A stretch of DNA of 64,000 nt from contig OY282610.1 in the NCBI GenBank assembly GCA_958298945.1, positions 53,513,667 to 53,577,666 of the forward strand. Direction: 5' to 3'. The DNA comes from Atherix ibis. Its lineage: Eukaryota; Arthropoda; Insecta; Diptera; Athericidae. A program made the position numbers and the translations under genes. Positions 36,052 through 49,200 of the stretch are shown in pieces. Within the stretch, counting starts at the first letter, position 1, and each line of letters starts with the position of its first letter. The notes under the pieces are model-generated. The model was not told the origin of the DNA, made no database searches, and was given only the letters and a program-made list of their open reading frames with translations.

Positions 36052-38221
36052 ATGAATTTTTTCTCAAAATCACCAACAAAAATTTATCCAGAAAGGATAT
36101 TCTCATTCCAATCGAGAAAATATGTATTGGAGAAGCTTTGCCTGAAAGTACGCAATGACACCATAAAAACAATTCTAAAAACCTTAATTTGTATACAAAA
36201 AAAAACGAATTTTAAGAAAGAAAACTATAAATTTTCTGAATTTTTTCTCAAAATCACCAACAAAAATTTATCCAGAAAGTATATTCTCATTCCAATCGAG
36301 AAAATATGTATTGGAGAAGCTTTGCCTGAAAGTACGCAATGACACCATAAAAACAATTCTAAAAACCTTAATTTGTATACAAAAAAAAACGAATTTTAGG
36401 AAAGAAAACTATAAATTTTATGAATTTTTTCTCAAAATCACCAACAAAAATTTATCCAGAAAGGATATTCTCATTCCAATCGAGAAAATATGCATTGGAG
36501 AAGCTTTGCCTAAAAGTACGCAATGACACCATAAAAACCGTTCTAAAAACCTTAATTTTTATACAAAAAAAACGAATTTTAATAAAGATAACAATTAATT
36601 TTATGAATTTTTTCACAAAATCACCAACAAAAATTTATCCAGAAAGGATATTCTCATTCCAATCGAGAAAATATGCATTGGAGGAGCTTTGCCTAAAAGT
36701 AAGTAATGACACCATAAAAACCGTTCTAAAAACCTTAATTTTTATACAAAAAAAACGAATTTTAAGAAAGAAAACCATAAATTTTATGAATTTTTTCTCA
36801 AAATCACCAACAAAAATTTATCCAGAAATGATATTCTCATTCCAATCGAGAAAATATCCATTGGAGAAGCTTTGCCTAAAAGTACGCAATGACACCATAA
36901 AAACCGTTCTAAAAACCTTAATTTTTATACAAAAAAAACGAATTTTAATAAAGAAAACAATTAATTTTATGAATTTTTTCTCAAAATCACCAACAAAAAT
37001 TTATCCAGAAAGGATATTCTCATTCCAATCGAGAAAATATGCATTGGAGAAGCTTTGCCTAAAAGTACGCAATGACACCATAAAAACCGTTCTAAAAACC
37101 TTAATTTTTATACAAAAAAAACGAATTTTAAGAAAGAAAACCATAAATTTTATGAATTTTTTCTCAAAATCACCAACAAAAATTTATCCAGAAATGATAT
37201 TCTCATTCCAATCGAGAAAATATGCATTGGAGAAGCTTTGCCTGAAAGTACGCAATGACACCATAAAAACAATTCTAAAAACCTTAATTTTTATACAAAA
37301 AAAATGAATTTTAAGAAAGAAAACCATAAATTTTATGAATTTTTTCTCAAAACCACCAACAAAAATTTATCCAGAAAGAATTTTCTCATTCCAATGAGAA
37401 TAATATGAATTGGAGAAGCTTTGCCTGAAAGTGCACAATCATACCCCAAACAAACATCTCCAAAAAACCACTATTTTCATAGAGAAAAACAAATTTTAAG
37501 AGAAAGTGGACTCAGTGTAATAATTGTTGCCTCCTATTTTTTGAGAAAACTGGGTGCCTGGTGTAAAAATTGGATTTTCGTGAATATTGTCACAAATTTT
37601 CGAATTTTTGTAGTTTTTTGCATATCTTTAGGTGGTCAATTTATTTTGCTTTCAGTAAATAAAAAATTTAATTTTAGGCAATTTTTTTTTAATAGTGCTC
37701 ACAAAAATTAATTCTGAAAGGATATTCCTTTTTCGATCAGGATAATATGGATCTAGGAGGCTATGTTAAAGTGTATGTAATGAAACCATGAAACAAATTG
37801 CCATTTTTATCCAAAAAAGCAAACTTTATTTTTAAAAAAATACAGCGAACTTTAGGTATTTTTTTTTAAAACGCCTGGAAAAAATTTTCCTGTAAGGACT
37901 TTTTTAGTCCGATTAGGATAATAAGAATAATTATTAGTTTCACATATGTATGCGCATTAACATCATTAAACAAATTTTCGAAAAAATTTCCTTTTTCAGA
38001 GAAAAATAGAAATTTAAAAAAAAATTTAATGATCTTTTGGCAAATTTTTCTCAAAACTCCCACCGAAATTTATCGTGACATGTCATTTTCCTTCCAATCA
38101 TTATATTAAGAGTCATAGAAGGTTTACCTGAAAGTGTGCAATGACACAACAAAATAAATTCTAAAAAACCTTAATTTTTATACAAAAAAAACGAATTTTA
38201 ATAAAGAAAACAATTAATTTT
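36052..38221 (+). repeat. HOR unit U24 (12-mer: 7 M + D1-D5), longest unit
   Basis: M monomers start at 36052, 36236 (CTG in place of ATG), 36420, 36603, 36786, 36969 and 37152, and the D-block is 37335-38221. The last four form two copies of a 366 bp M dimer. Five consecutive 183 bp monomers keep one frame open for 295 codons from 36420. D4 has CCGATTAGGAT and CAGAGAAAAATAG, shared with U25 and U27. Confidence 0.93.
36603..37334 (+). repeat. 366 bp M-dimer duplicated in U24
   Basis: Copies 36603-36968 and 36969-37334 each consist of an M preceded by the D5-type tail AATAAAGAWAACAATTAA plus a CAGAAATGATATTC M. The first copy has extra changes (TTTTTCACAAAA, GAGGAGC, GTAAGTAATG, ATATCCATTGG). 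Confidence 0.85.
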
Positions 38222-40024
38222 ATGAATTTTTTCTCAAAATCACCAACAAAAATTTATCCAGAAAGGATATTCTCATTCCAATCGAGAAAATATGTATTGA
38301 AGAAGCTTTGCCTGAAAGTACGCAATAACACCATAAAAACCATTCTAAAAACCTTAATTTGTATACAAAAAAAACGAATTTTAAGAAAGAAAACTATAAA
38401 TTTTATGAATTTTTTCTCAAAATCACCAACAAAAATTTATCCAGAAAGGATATTCTCATTCCAATCGAGAAAATATGAATTGGAGAAGCTTTGCCTGAAA
38501 GTACGCAATGACACCATAAAAACAATTCTAAAAACCTTAATTTGTATACAAAAAAAACGAATTTTAAGAAAGAAAACTATAAATTTTATGAATTTTTTCT
38601 CAAAATCACCAACAAAAATTTATCCAGAAAGGATATTCTCATTCCAATCGAGAAAATATGAATTGGAGAAGCTTTGCCTGAAAGTACGCAATAACACCAT
38701 AAAAACCATTCTAAAAACCTTAATTTGTATACAAAAAAAACGAATTTTAAGAAAGAAAACTATAAATTTTATGAATTTTTTCTCAAAATCACCAACAAAA
38801 ATTTATCCAGAAAGGATATTCTCATTCCAATCGAGAAAATATGAATTGGAGAAGCTTTGCCTGAAAGTACGCAATGACACCATAAAAACAATTCTAAAAA
38901 CCTTAATTTGTATACAAAAAAAAACGAATTTTAGGAAAGAAAACTATAAATTTTATGAATTTTTTCTCAAAATCACCAACAAAAATTTATCCAGAATGGA
39001 TATTCTCATTCCAATCGAGAAAATATGCATTGGAGAAGCTTTGCCTAAAAGTACGCAATGACACCATAAAAACCGTTCTAAAAACCTTAATTTTTATACA
39101 AAAAAAACGAATTTTAAGAAAGAAAACCATAATTTTTATGAATTTTTTCTCAAAACCACCAACAAAAATTTATCCAGAAAGAATTTTCTCATTCCAATGA
39201 GAATAATATGAATTGGAGAAGCTTTGCCTGAAAGTGCACAATCATACCCCAAACAAACATCTCCAAAAAACCACCATTTTCATAGAGAAAAACAAATTTT
39301 AAGAGAAAGTGGACTCAGTGTAATAATTGTTGCCTCCTATTTTTTGAGAAAACTGGGTGCCTGGTGTAAAAATTGGATTTTCGTGAATATTGTCACAAAT
39401 TTTCGAATTTTTGTGGTTTTTTGCATATCTTTAGGTGGTCAATTTATTTTGCTTTCAGTAAATAAAAAATTTAATTTTAGGCAATTTTTTTTTAATAGTG
39501 CTCACAAAAATTTATTCTGAAAGGATATTCCTTTTTCGATCAGGATAATATGGATCTAGAAGGCTATGTTAAAGTGTATGTAATGAAACCATGAAACAAA
39601 TTGCCATTTTTATCCAAAAAAGCAAACTTTATTTTTAAAAAAATACAGCGAACTTTAGGTATTTTTTTTTAAAACGCCTGGAAAAAATTTTCCTGTAAGG
39701 ACTTTTTTAGTCCGATTAGGATAATAAGAATAATTATTAGTTTCACATATGTATGCGCATTAACATCATTAAACAAATTTTCGAAAAAATTTCCTTTTTC
39801 AGAGAAAAATAGAAATTTAAAAAAAAATTTAATGATCTTTTGGCAAATTTTTCTCAAAACTCCCACCGAAATTTATCGTGACATGTCATTTTCCTTCCAA
39901 TCATTATATTAAGAGTCATAGAAGGTTTGCCTGAAAGTGTGCAATGACACAACAAAATAAATTCTAAAAAACCTTAATTTTTATACAAAAAAAACGAATT
40001 TTAATAAAGAAAACAATTAATTTT
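38222..40024 (+). repeat. HOR unit U25 (10-mer: 5 M + D1-D5)
   Basis: M monomers start at 38222, 38405, 38588, 38771 and 38955, and the D-block is 39138-40024. The first and third M share AATAACACCATAAAAACCAT, so a 366 bp dimer was duplicated here too. The last M (CCAGAATGGATATTC) joins D1 directly, and the usual CAGAAATGATATTC copy is missing. D1 is preceded by CATAATTTTTATG. Confidence 0.93.
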
Positions 40025-41644
40025 ATGAATTTTTTCTCAAAATCACCAACAAAAATTTATCCAGAAAGGATATTCTCATTGCAATCGAGAAAATATGTAT
40101 TGAAGAAGCTTTGCCTGAAAGTACGCAATAACACCATAAAAACCATTCTAAAAACCTTAATTTGTATACAAAAAAACGAATTTTAAGAAAGAAAACTATA
40201 AATTTTATGAATTTTTTCTCAAAATCACCAACAAAAATTTATCCAGAAAGGATATTCTCATTCCAATCGAGAAAATATGAATTGGAGAAGCTTTGCCTGA
40301 AAGTACGCAATGACACCATAAAAACAATTCTAAAAACCTTAATTTGTATACAAAAAAAAACGAATTTTAGGAAAGAAAACTATAAATTTTATGAATTTTT
40401 TCTCAAAATCACCAACAAAAATTTATCCAGAAAGGATATTCTCATTCCAATCGAGAAAATATGCATTGGAGAAGCTTTGCCTAAAAGTACGCAATGACAC
40501 CATAAAAACCGTTCTAAAAACCTTAATTTTTATACAAAAAAAACGAATTTTAAGAAAGAAAACCATAAATTTTATGAATTTTTTCTCAAAATCACCAACA
40601 AAAATTTATCCAGAAATGATATTCTCATTCCAATCGAGAAAATATGCATTGGAGAAGCTTTGCCTGAAAGTACGCAATGACACCATAAAAACAATTCTAA
40701 AAACCTTAATTTTTATACAAAAAAAATGAATTTTAAGAAAGAAAACCATAAATTTTATGAATTTTTTCTCAAAACCACCAACAAAAATTTATCCAGAAAG
40801 AATTTTCTCATTCCAATGAGAATAATATGAATTGGAGAAGCTTTGCCTGAAAGTGCACAATCATACCCCAAACAAACATCTCCAAAAAACCACCATTTTC
40901 ATAGAGAAAAACAAATTTTAAGAGAAAGTGGACTCAGTGTAATAATTGTTGCCTCCTATTTTTTGAGAAAACTGGGTGCCTGGTGTAAAAATTGGATTTT
41001 CGTGAATATTGTCACAAATTTTCAAATTTTTGTGGTTTTTTTGCATATCTTTAGGTGGGCAATTTATTTTGCTTTCAGTAAATAAAAAATTTAATTTTAG
41101 GCAATTTTTTTTTAATAGTGCTCACAAAAATTTATTCTGAAAGGATATTCCTTTTTCGATCAGGATAATATGGATCTAGAAGGCTATGTTAAAGTGTATG
41201 TAATGAAACCATGAAACAAATTGCCATTTTTATCCAAAAAGGCAAACTTTATTTTTAAAAAAATACAGCGAACTTTAGGTATTTTTTTTTAAAACGCCTG
41301 GAAAAATTTTTCCTGTAAGGCCTTTTTTAGTCCGATCAGGATAATAAGAATAATTATTAGCTTCACATATGTATGCGCATTAACATCATTAAACAAATTT
41401 TCGAAAAAATTTCCTTTTTCATAGAAAAATAGAAATTTAAAAAAAAATTTAATGATCTTTTGGCAAATTTTTCTCAAAACTCCCACCGAAATTTATCGTG
41501 ACATGTCATTTTCCTTCCAATCATTATATTAAGAGTCATAGAAGGTTTGCCTGAAAGTGTGCAATGACACCACAAAATAAATTCTAAAAAACCTTAATTT
41601 TTATACAAAAAAAACGAATTTTAATAAAGAAAACAATTAATTTT
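40025..41644 (+). repeat. HOR unit U26 (9-mer: 4 M + D1-D5)
   Basis: M monomers start at 40025, 40207, 40391 and 40574, and the D-block is 40757-41644. D2 has TTTTCAAATTTTTG and GGTGGGCAAT, D3 has AAAAAGGCAAAC, D4 has GTAAGGCCTTTTTTAG and TTAGCTTCAC. All recur in U28, 3.24 kb downstream. Confidence 0.93.
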
Positions 41645-43265
41645 ATGAATTTTTTCTCAAAATCACCAACAAAAATTTATCCAGAAAGGATATTCTCATT
41701 CCAATCGAGAAAATATGTATTGGAGAAGCTTTGCCTAAAAGTACGCAATGACACCATAAAAACAATTCTAAAAACCTTAATTTGTATACAAAAAAAACGA
41801 ATTTTCAGAAAGAAAACTATAAATTTTATGAATTTTTTCTCAAAATCACCAACAAAAATTTATCCAGAAAGGATATTCTCATTCCAATCGAAAAAATATA
41901 TATTGGAGAAGCTTTGCCTGAAAGTACGCAATGACACCATAAAAACAATTCTAAAAACCTTAATTTGTATACAAAAAAAAACGAATTTTAGGAAAGAAAA
42001 CTATAAATTTTATGAATTTTTTCTCAAAATCACCAACAAAAATTTATCCAGAAAGGATATTCTCATTCCAATCGAGAAAATATGAATTGGAGAAGCTTTG
42101 CCTGAAAGTACGCAATGACACCATAAAAACAATTCTAAAAACCTTAATTTGTATACAAAAAAAAACGAATTTTAGGAAAGAAAACTATAAATTTTATGAA
42201 TTTTTTCTCAAAATCACCAACAAAAATTTATCCAGAATGGATATTCTCATTCCAATCGAGAAAATATGCATTGGAGAAGCTTTGCCTAAAAGTACGCAAT
42301 GACACCATAAAAACCGTTCTAAAAACCTTAATTTTTATACAAAAAAAACGAATTTTAAGAAAGAAAACCATAATTTTTATGAATTTTTTCTCAAAACCAC
42401 CAACAAAAATTTATCCAGAAAGAATTTTCTCATTCCAATGAGAATAATATGAATTGGAGAAGCTTTGCCTGAAAGTGCACAATCATACCCCAAACAAACA
42501 TCTCCAAAAAACCACCATTTTCATAGAGAAAAACAAATTTTAAGAGAAAGTGGACTCAGTGTAATAATTGTTGCCTCCTATTTTTTGAGAAAACTGGGTG
42601 CCTGGTGTAAAAATTGGATTTTCGTGAATATTGTCACAAATTTTCGAATTTTTGTGGTTTTTTGCATATCTTTAGGTGGTCAATTTATTTTGCTTTCAGT
42701 AAATAAAAAATTTAATTTTAGGCAATTTTTTTTTAATAGTGCTCACAAAAATTTATTCTGAAAGGATATTCCTTTTTCGATCAGGATAATATGGATCTAG
42801 AAGGCTATGTTAAAGTGTATGTAATGAAACCATGAAACAAATTGCCATTTTTATCCAAAAAAGCAAACTTTATTTTTAAAAAAATACAGCGAACTTTAGG
42901 TATTTTTTTTTAAAACGCCTGGAAAAAATTTTCCTGTAAGGACTTTTTTAGTCCGATTAGGATAATAAGAATAATTATTAGTTTCACATATGTATGCGCA
43001 TTAACATCATTAAACAAATTTTCGAAAAAATTTCCTTTTTCAGAGAAAAATAGAAATTTAAAAAAAAATTTAATGATCTTTTGGCAAATTTTTCTCAAAA
43101 CTCCCACCGAAATTTATCGTGACATGTCATTTTCCTTCCAATCATTATATTAAGAGTCATAGAAGGTTTGCCTGAAAGTGTGCAATGACACAACAAAATA
43201 AATTCTAAAAAACCTTAATTTTTATACAAAAAAAACGAATTTTAATAAAGAAAACAATTAATTTT
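41645..43265 (+). repeat. HOR unit U27 (9-mer: 4 M + D1-D5)
   Basis: M monomers start at 41645, 41828, 42012 and 42196, and the D-block is 42379-43265. The first M has CGAATTTTCAG and the second CGAAAAAATATATATTGG, both repeated in U29. The third and fourth M and the D-block repeat U25. Confidence 0.93.
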
Positions 43266-44886
43266 ATGAATTTTTTCTCAAAATCACCAACAAAAATTTA
43301 TCCAGAAAGGATATTCTCATTCCAATCGAGAAAATATGTATTGAAGAAGCTTTGCCTGAAAGTACGCAATAACACCATAAAAACCATTCTAAAAACCTTA
43401 ATTTGTATACAAAAAAACGAATTTTAAGAAAGAAAACTATAAATTTTATGAATTTTTTCTCAAAATCACCAACAAAAATTTATCCAGAAAGGATATTCTC
43501 ATTCCAATCGAGAAAATATGAATTGGAGAAGCTTTGCCTGAAAGTACGCAATGACACCATAAAAACAATTCTAAAAACCTTAATTTGTATACAAAAAAAA
43601 AACGAATTTTAGGAAAGAAAACTATAAATTTTATGAATTTTTTCTCAAAATCACCAACAAAAATTTATCCAGAAAGGATATTCTCATTCCAATCGAGAAA
43701 ATATGCATTGGAGAAGCTTTGCCTAAAAGTACGCAATGACACCATAAAAACCGTTCTAAAAACCTTAATTTTTATACAAAAAAAAACGAATTTTAAGAAA
43801 GAAAACCATAAATTTTATGAATTTTTTCTCAAAATCACCAACAAAAATTTATCCAGAAATGATATTCTCATTCCAATCGAGAAAATATGCATTGGAGAAG
43901 CTTTGCCTGAAAGTACGCAATGACACCATAAAAACAATTCTAAAAACCTTAATTTTTATACAAAAAAAATGAATTTTAAGAAAGAAAACCATAAATTTTA
44001 TGAATTTTTTCTCAAAACCACCAACAAAAATTTATCCAGAAAGAATTTTCTCATTCCAATGAGAATAATATGAATTGGAGAAGCTTTGCCTGAAAGTGCA
44101 CAATCATACCCCAAACAAACATCTCCAAAAAACCACCATTTTCATAGAGAAAAACAAATTTTAAGAGAAAGTGGACTCAGTGTAATAATTGTTGCCTCCT
44201 ATTTTTTGAGAAAACTGGGTGCCTGGTGTAAAAATTGGATTTTCGTGAATATTGTCACAAATTTTCAAATTTTTGTGGTTTTTTGCATATCTTTAGGTGG
44301 GCAATTTATTTTGCTTTCAGTAAATAAAAAATTTAATTTTAGGCAATTTTTTTTTAATAGTGCTCACAAAAATTTATTCTGAAAGGATATTCCTTTTTCG
44401 ATCAGGATAATATGGATCTAGAAGGCTATGTTAAAGTGTATGTAATGAAACCATGAAACAAATTGCCATTTTTATCCAAAAAGGCAAACTTTATTTTTAA
44501 AAAAATACAGCGAACTTTAGGTATTTTTTTTTAAAACGCCTGGAAAAATTTTTCCTGTAAGGCCTTTTTTAGTCCGATCAGGATAATAAGAATAATTATT
44601 AGCTTCACATATGTATGCGCATTAACATCATTAGACAAATTTTCGAAAAAATTTCCTTTTTCATAGAAAAATAGAAATTTAAAAAAAAATTTAATGATCT
44701 TTTGGCAAATTTTTCTCAAAACTCCCACCGAAATTTATCGTGACATGTCATTTTCCTTCCAATCATTATATTAAGAGTCATAGAAGGTTTGCCTGAAAGT
44801 GTGCAATGACACCACAAAATAAATTCTAAAAAACCTTAATTTTTATACAAAAAAAACGAATTTTAATAAAGAAAACAATTAATTTT
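43266..44886 (+). repeat. HOR unit U28 (9-mer: 4 M + D1-D5)
   Basis: M monomers start at 43266, 43448, 43633 and 43817, and the D-block is 44000-44886. It is a near copy of U26, including GGCCT in D4. It differs by poly-A lengths, a T6 rather than T7 run in D2, and CATTAGACAAA in D4. Confidence 0.93.
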
Positions 44887-46506
44887 ATGAATTTTTTCTC
44901 AAAATCACCAACAAAAATTTATCCAGAAAGGATATTCTCATTCCAATCGAGAAAATATGTATTGGAGAAGCTTTGCCTAAAAGTACGCAATGACACCATA
45001 AAAACAATTCTAAAAACCTTAATTTGTATACAAAAAAAAACGAATTTTCAGAAAGAAAACTATAAATTTTATGAATTTTTTCTCAAAATCACCAACAAAA
45101 ATTTATCCAGAAAGGATATTCTCATTCCAATCGAAAAAATATATATTGGAGAAGCTTTGCCTGAAAGTACGCAATGACACCATAAAAACAATTCTAAAAA
45201 CCTTAATTTGTATACAAAAAAAAACGAATTTTAGGAAAGAAAACTATAAATTTTATGAATTTTTTCTCAAAATCACCAACAAAAATTTATCCAGAAAGGA
45301 TATTCTCATTCCAATCGAGAAAATATGCATTGGAGAAGCTTTGCCTAAAAGTACGCAATGACACCATAAAAACCGTTCTAAAAACCTTAATTTTTATACA
45401 AAAAAAACGAATTTTAAGAAAGAAAACCATAAATTTTATGAATTTTTTCTCAAAATCACCAACAAAAATTTATCCAGAAATGATATTCTCATTCCAATCG
45501 AGAAAATATGCATTGGAGAAGCTTTGCCTGAAAGTACGCAATGACACCATAAAAACAATTCTAAAAACCTTAATTTTTATACAAAAAAAATGAATTTTAA
45601 GAAAGAAAACCATAAATTTTATGAATTTTTTCTCAAAACCACCAACAAAAATTTATCCAGAAAGAATTTTCTCATTCCAATGAGAATAATATGAATTGGA
45701 GAAGCTTTGCCTGAAAGTGCACAATCATACCCCAAACAAACATCTCCAAAAAGCATCATTTTCATAGAGAAAAACAAATTTTAAGAGAAAGTGGACTCAG
45801 TGTAATAATTGTTGCCTCCTATTTTTTGAGAAAACTGGGTGCCTGGTGTAAAAATTGGATTTTCGTGAATATTGTCACAAATTTTCGAATTTTTGTGGTT
45901 TTTTGCATATCTTTAGGTGGTCAATTTATTTTGCTTTCAGTAAATAAAAAATTTAATTTTAGGCAATTTTTTTTTAATAGTGCTCACAAAAATTTATTCT
46001 GAAAGGATATTCCTTTTTCGATCAGGATAATATGGATCTAGAAGGCTATGTTAAAGTGTATGTAATGAAACCATGAAACAAATTGCCATTTTTATCCAAA
46101 AAAGCAAACTTTATTTTTAAAAAAATACAGCGAACTTTATGTAATTTTTTTAAAACGCCTGGAAAAAATTTTCCTGTAAGGACTTTTTTAGTCCGATCAG
46201 GATAATAAGAATAATTATTAGTTTCATATATGTATGCGCATTAACATCATTAAACAAATTTTCGAAAAAATTTCCTTTTTCATAGAAAAATAGAAATTTA
46301 AAAAAAAATTTAATGATCTTTTGGCAAATTTTTCTCCAAAACTCCCACCGAAATTTATCGTGACATGTCATTTTCCTTCCAATCATTATATTAAGAGTCA
46401 TAGAAGGTTTGCCTGAAAGTGTGCAATGACACCACAAAATAAATTCTAAAAAACCTTAATTTTTATACAAAAAAAACGAATTTTAATAAAGAAAACAATT
46501 AATTTT
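44887..46506 (+). repeat. HOR unit U29 (9-mer: 4 M + D1-D5)
   Basis: M monomers start at 44887, 45071, 45255 and 45438, and the D-block is 45621-46506. The first two M match those of U27. D1 has a small deletion and change (CCAAAAAGCATCATTTTC), D3 ends TTTATGTAATTTTTTT, D4 has TTTCATATATG, and D5 has an extra C in TTCTCCAAAACTCCC. Confidence 0.93.
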
Positions 46507-48128
46507 ATGAATTTTTTCTCAAAATCACCAACAAAAATTTATCCAGAAAGGATATTCTCATTCTAATCGAGAAAATATGTATTGGAGAAGCTTTGCCTGA
46601 AAGTACGCAATGACACCATAAAAACAATTCTAAAAACCTTAATTTGTATACAAAAAAAAACGAATTTTAAGAAAGAAAACTATAAATTTTATGAATTTTT
46701 TCTCAAAATCACCAACAAAAATTTATCCAGAAAGGATATTCTCATTCCAATCGAGAAAATATGTATTGGAGAAGCTTTGCCTGAAAGTACGCAATGACAC
46801 CATAAAAACAATTCTAAAAACCTTAATTTGTATACAAAAAAAAACGAATTTTAGGAAAGAAAACTATAAATTTTATGAATTTTTTCTCAAAATCACCAAC
46901 AAAAATTTATCCAGAAAGGATATTTTCATTCCAATCGAGAAAATATGCATTGGAGAAGCTTTGCCTAAAAGTACGCAATGACACCATAAAAACCGTTCTA
47001 AAAACCTTAATTTTTATACAAAAAAAAACGAATTTTAAGAAAGAAAACCATAAATTTTATGAATTTTTTCTCAAAATCACCAACAAAAATTTATCCAGAA
47101 ATGATATTCTCATTCCAATCGAGAAAATATGCATTGGAGAAGCTTTGCCTGAAAGTACGCAATGACACCATAAAAACAATTCTAAAAACCTTAATTTTTA
47201 TACAAAAAAAATGAATTTTAAGAAAGAAAACCATAAATTTTATGAATTTTTTCTCAAAACCACCAACAAAAATTTATCCAGAAAGAATTTTATCATTCCA
47301 ATGAGAATAATATGAATTGGAGAAGCTTTGCCTGAAAGTGCACAATCATACCCCAAACAAACATCTCCAAAAAACCACCATTTTCATAGAGAAAACAAAT
47401 TTTAAGAGAAAGTGGACTCAGTGTAATAATTGTTGCCTCCTATTTTTTGAGAAAACTGGGTGCCTGGTTTAAAAATTGGATTTTCGTGAATATTGTCACA
47501 AATTTTCGAATTTTTGTGGTTTTTTGCATATCTTTAGGTGGTCAATTTATTTTGCTTTCAGTAAATAAAAAATTTAATTTTAGGTAATTTTTTTTTAATA
47601 GTGCTCACAAAAATTTATTCTGAAAGGATAATCTTTTTTCGATCAGGATAATATGGATCTAGTAGGCTATGTTAAAGTGTATGTAATGAAACCATGAAAC
47701 AAATTGCCATTTTTATCCAAAAAAGCAAACTTTATTTTTAAAAAAATACAGCGAACTTTAGGTATTTTTTTTTAAAACGCCTGGAAAAAATTTTCCTGTA
47801 AGGACTTTTTTAGTCCGATCAGGATAATAAGAATAATTATTAGTTTCACATATGTATGCGCATTAACATCATTAAACAAATTTTCGAAAAAAATTCCTTT
47901 TTCATAGAAAAATAGAAATTTAAAAAAAAATTTAATGATCTTTTGGCAAATTTTTCTCAAAACTCCCACCGAAATTTATCGTGACATGTCATTTTCCTTC
48001 CAATCATTATATTAAGAGTCATAGAAGGTTTGCCTGAAAGTGTGCAATGACACCACAAAATAAATTCTAAAAAACCTTAATTTTTATACAAAAAAAAAAG
48101 AATTTTAATAAAGAAAACAATTAATTTT
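46507..48128 (+). repeat. HOR unit U30 (9-mer: 4 M + D1-D5), variant-rich D-block
   Basis: M monomers start at 46507, 46691, 46875 and 47059, and the D-block is 47242-48128. The D-block has an unusual number of private changes: TTTTATCATTCC and AGAGAAAACAAATT in D1, CTGGTTTAAAA and TAGGTAATTTT in D2, GGATAATCTTTTTTCG and TAGTAGGC in D3, CGAAAAAAATTCC in D4. Confidence 0.93.
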
Positions 48129-49200
48129 ATGAATTTTTTCTCAAAATCACTAACAAAAATTTATCCAGAAAGGATATTCTCATTCCAATCGAGAAAATAT
48201 GTATTGGAGAAGCTTTGCCTGAAAGTACGCAATGACACCATAAAAACAATTCTAAAAACCTTAATTTGTATACAAAAAAAAACGAATTTTAAGAAAGAAA
48301 ACTATAAATTTTATGAATTTTTTCTCAAAACCACCAACAAAAATTTATCCAGAAAGAATTTTCTCATTCCAATGAGAATAATATGAATTGGAGAAGCTTT
48401 GCCTGAAAGTGCACAATCATACCCCAAACAAACATCTCCAAAAAACCACTATTTTCATAGAGAAAAACAAATTTTAAGAGAAAGTAGACTCAGTGTAATA
48501 ATTGTTGCCTCCTATTTTTTGAGAAAACTGGGTGCCTGGTGTAAAAATTGGATTTTCGTGAATATTGTCACAAATTTTCGAATTTTTGTGGTTTTTTGCA
48601 TATCTTTAGGTGGTCAATTTATTTTGCTTTCAGTAAATAAAAAATTTAATTTTAGGCAATTTTTTTTTAATAGTGCTCACAAAATTTTATTCTGAAAGGA
48701 TATTCCTTTTTCGATCAGGATAATATGGATCTAGAAGGCTATGTTAAAGTGTATGTAATGAAACCATGAAACAAATTGCCATTTTTATCCAAAAAAGCAA
48801 ACTTTATTTTTAAAAAAATACAGCGAACTTTAGGTATTTTTTTTTAAAACGCCTGGAAAAAATTTTCCTGTAAGGACTTTTTTAGTCCGATCAGGATAAT
48901 AAGAATAATTATTAGTTTCACATATATATGCGCATTAACATCATTAAACAAATTTTCGAAAAAATTTCCTTTTTCATAGAAAAATAGAAATTTAAAAAAA
49001 AATTTAATGATCTTTTGGCAAATTTTTCTCAAAACTCCCACCGAAATTTATCGTGACATGTCATTTTCCTTCCAATCATTATATTAAGAGTCATAGAAGG
49101 TTTACCTGAAAGTGTGCAATGACACCACAAAATAAATTCTAAAAAACCTTAATTTTTATACAAAAAAAAACGAATTTTAATAAAGAAAACAATTAATTTT
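48129..49200 (+). repeat. HOR unit U31 (6-mer: 1 M + D1-D5)
   Basis: A single M (48129-48312, with TCACTAAC) joins D1 at 48313. The junction has the ACTATAAATTTT tail of an early M instead of the usual ACCATAAATTTT, showing that three or more M copies were lost in one step. D1 has ACCACTATTTTC, D2 begins AAAGTAGACTC, D4 has CATATATATG and so loses NdeI, and D5 has GGTTTACC. Confidence 0.93.

Larger units (their letters stand above)
38771..45254 (+). repeat. Two-unit super-repeat of ~3.24 kb
   Basis: Copy one is about 38771-42011 and copy two about 42012-45254. Markers 3241-3243 bp apart include CCAGAATGGATATTC, CATAATTTTTATG, CCGATTAGGAT, GTATTGAAGAAGC, GGTGGGCAAT, GTAAGGCCTTTT, CGAATTTTCAG and CGAAAAAATATATATTGG. 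The two copies differ mainly in homopolymer lengths and a few substitutions. Confidence 0.9.

Noticed and set aside
36420..39061. Long repetitive open reading frames (295 and 279 codons) as possible protein genes
   Set aside because: They are successive 61-codon satellite monomers with low-complexity Lys/Ile/Phe-rich translation, lose frame whenever the poly-A run changes by one base, start at arbitrary repeat positions, and have no recognisable domain or promoter.
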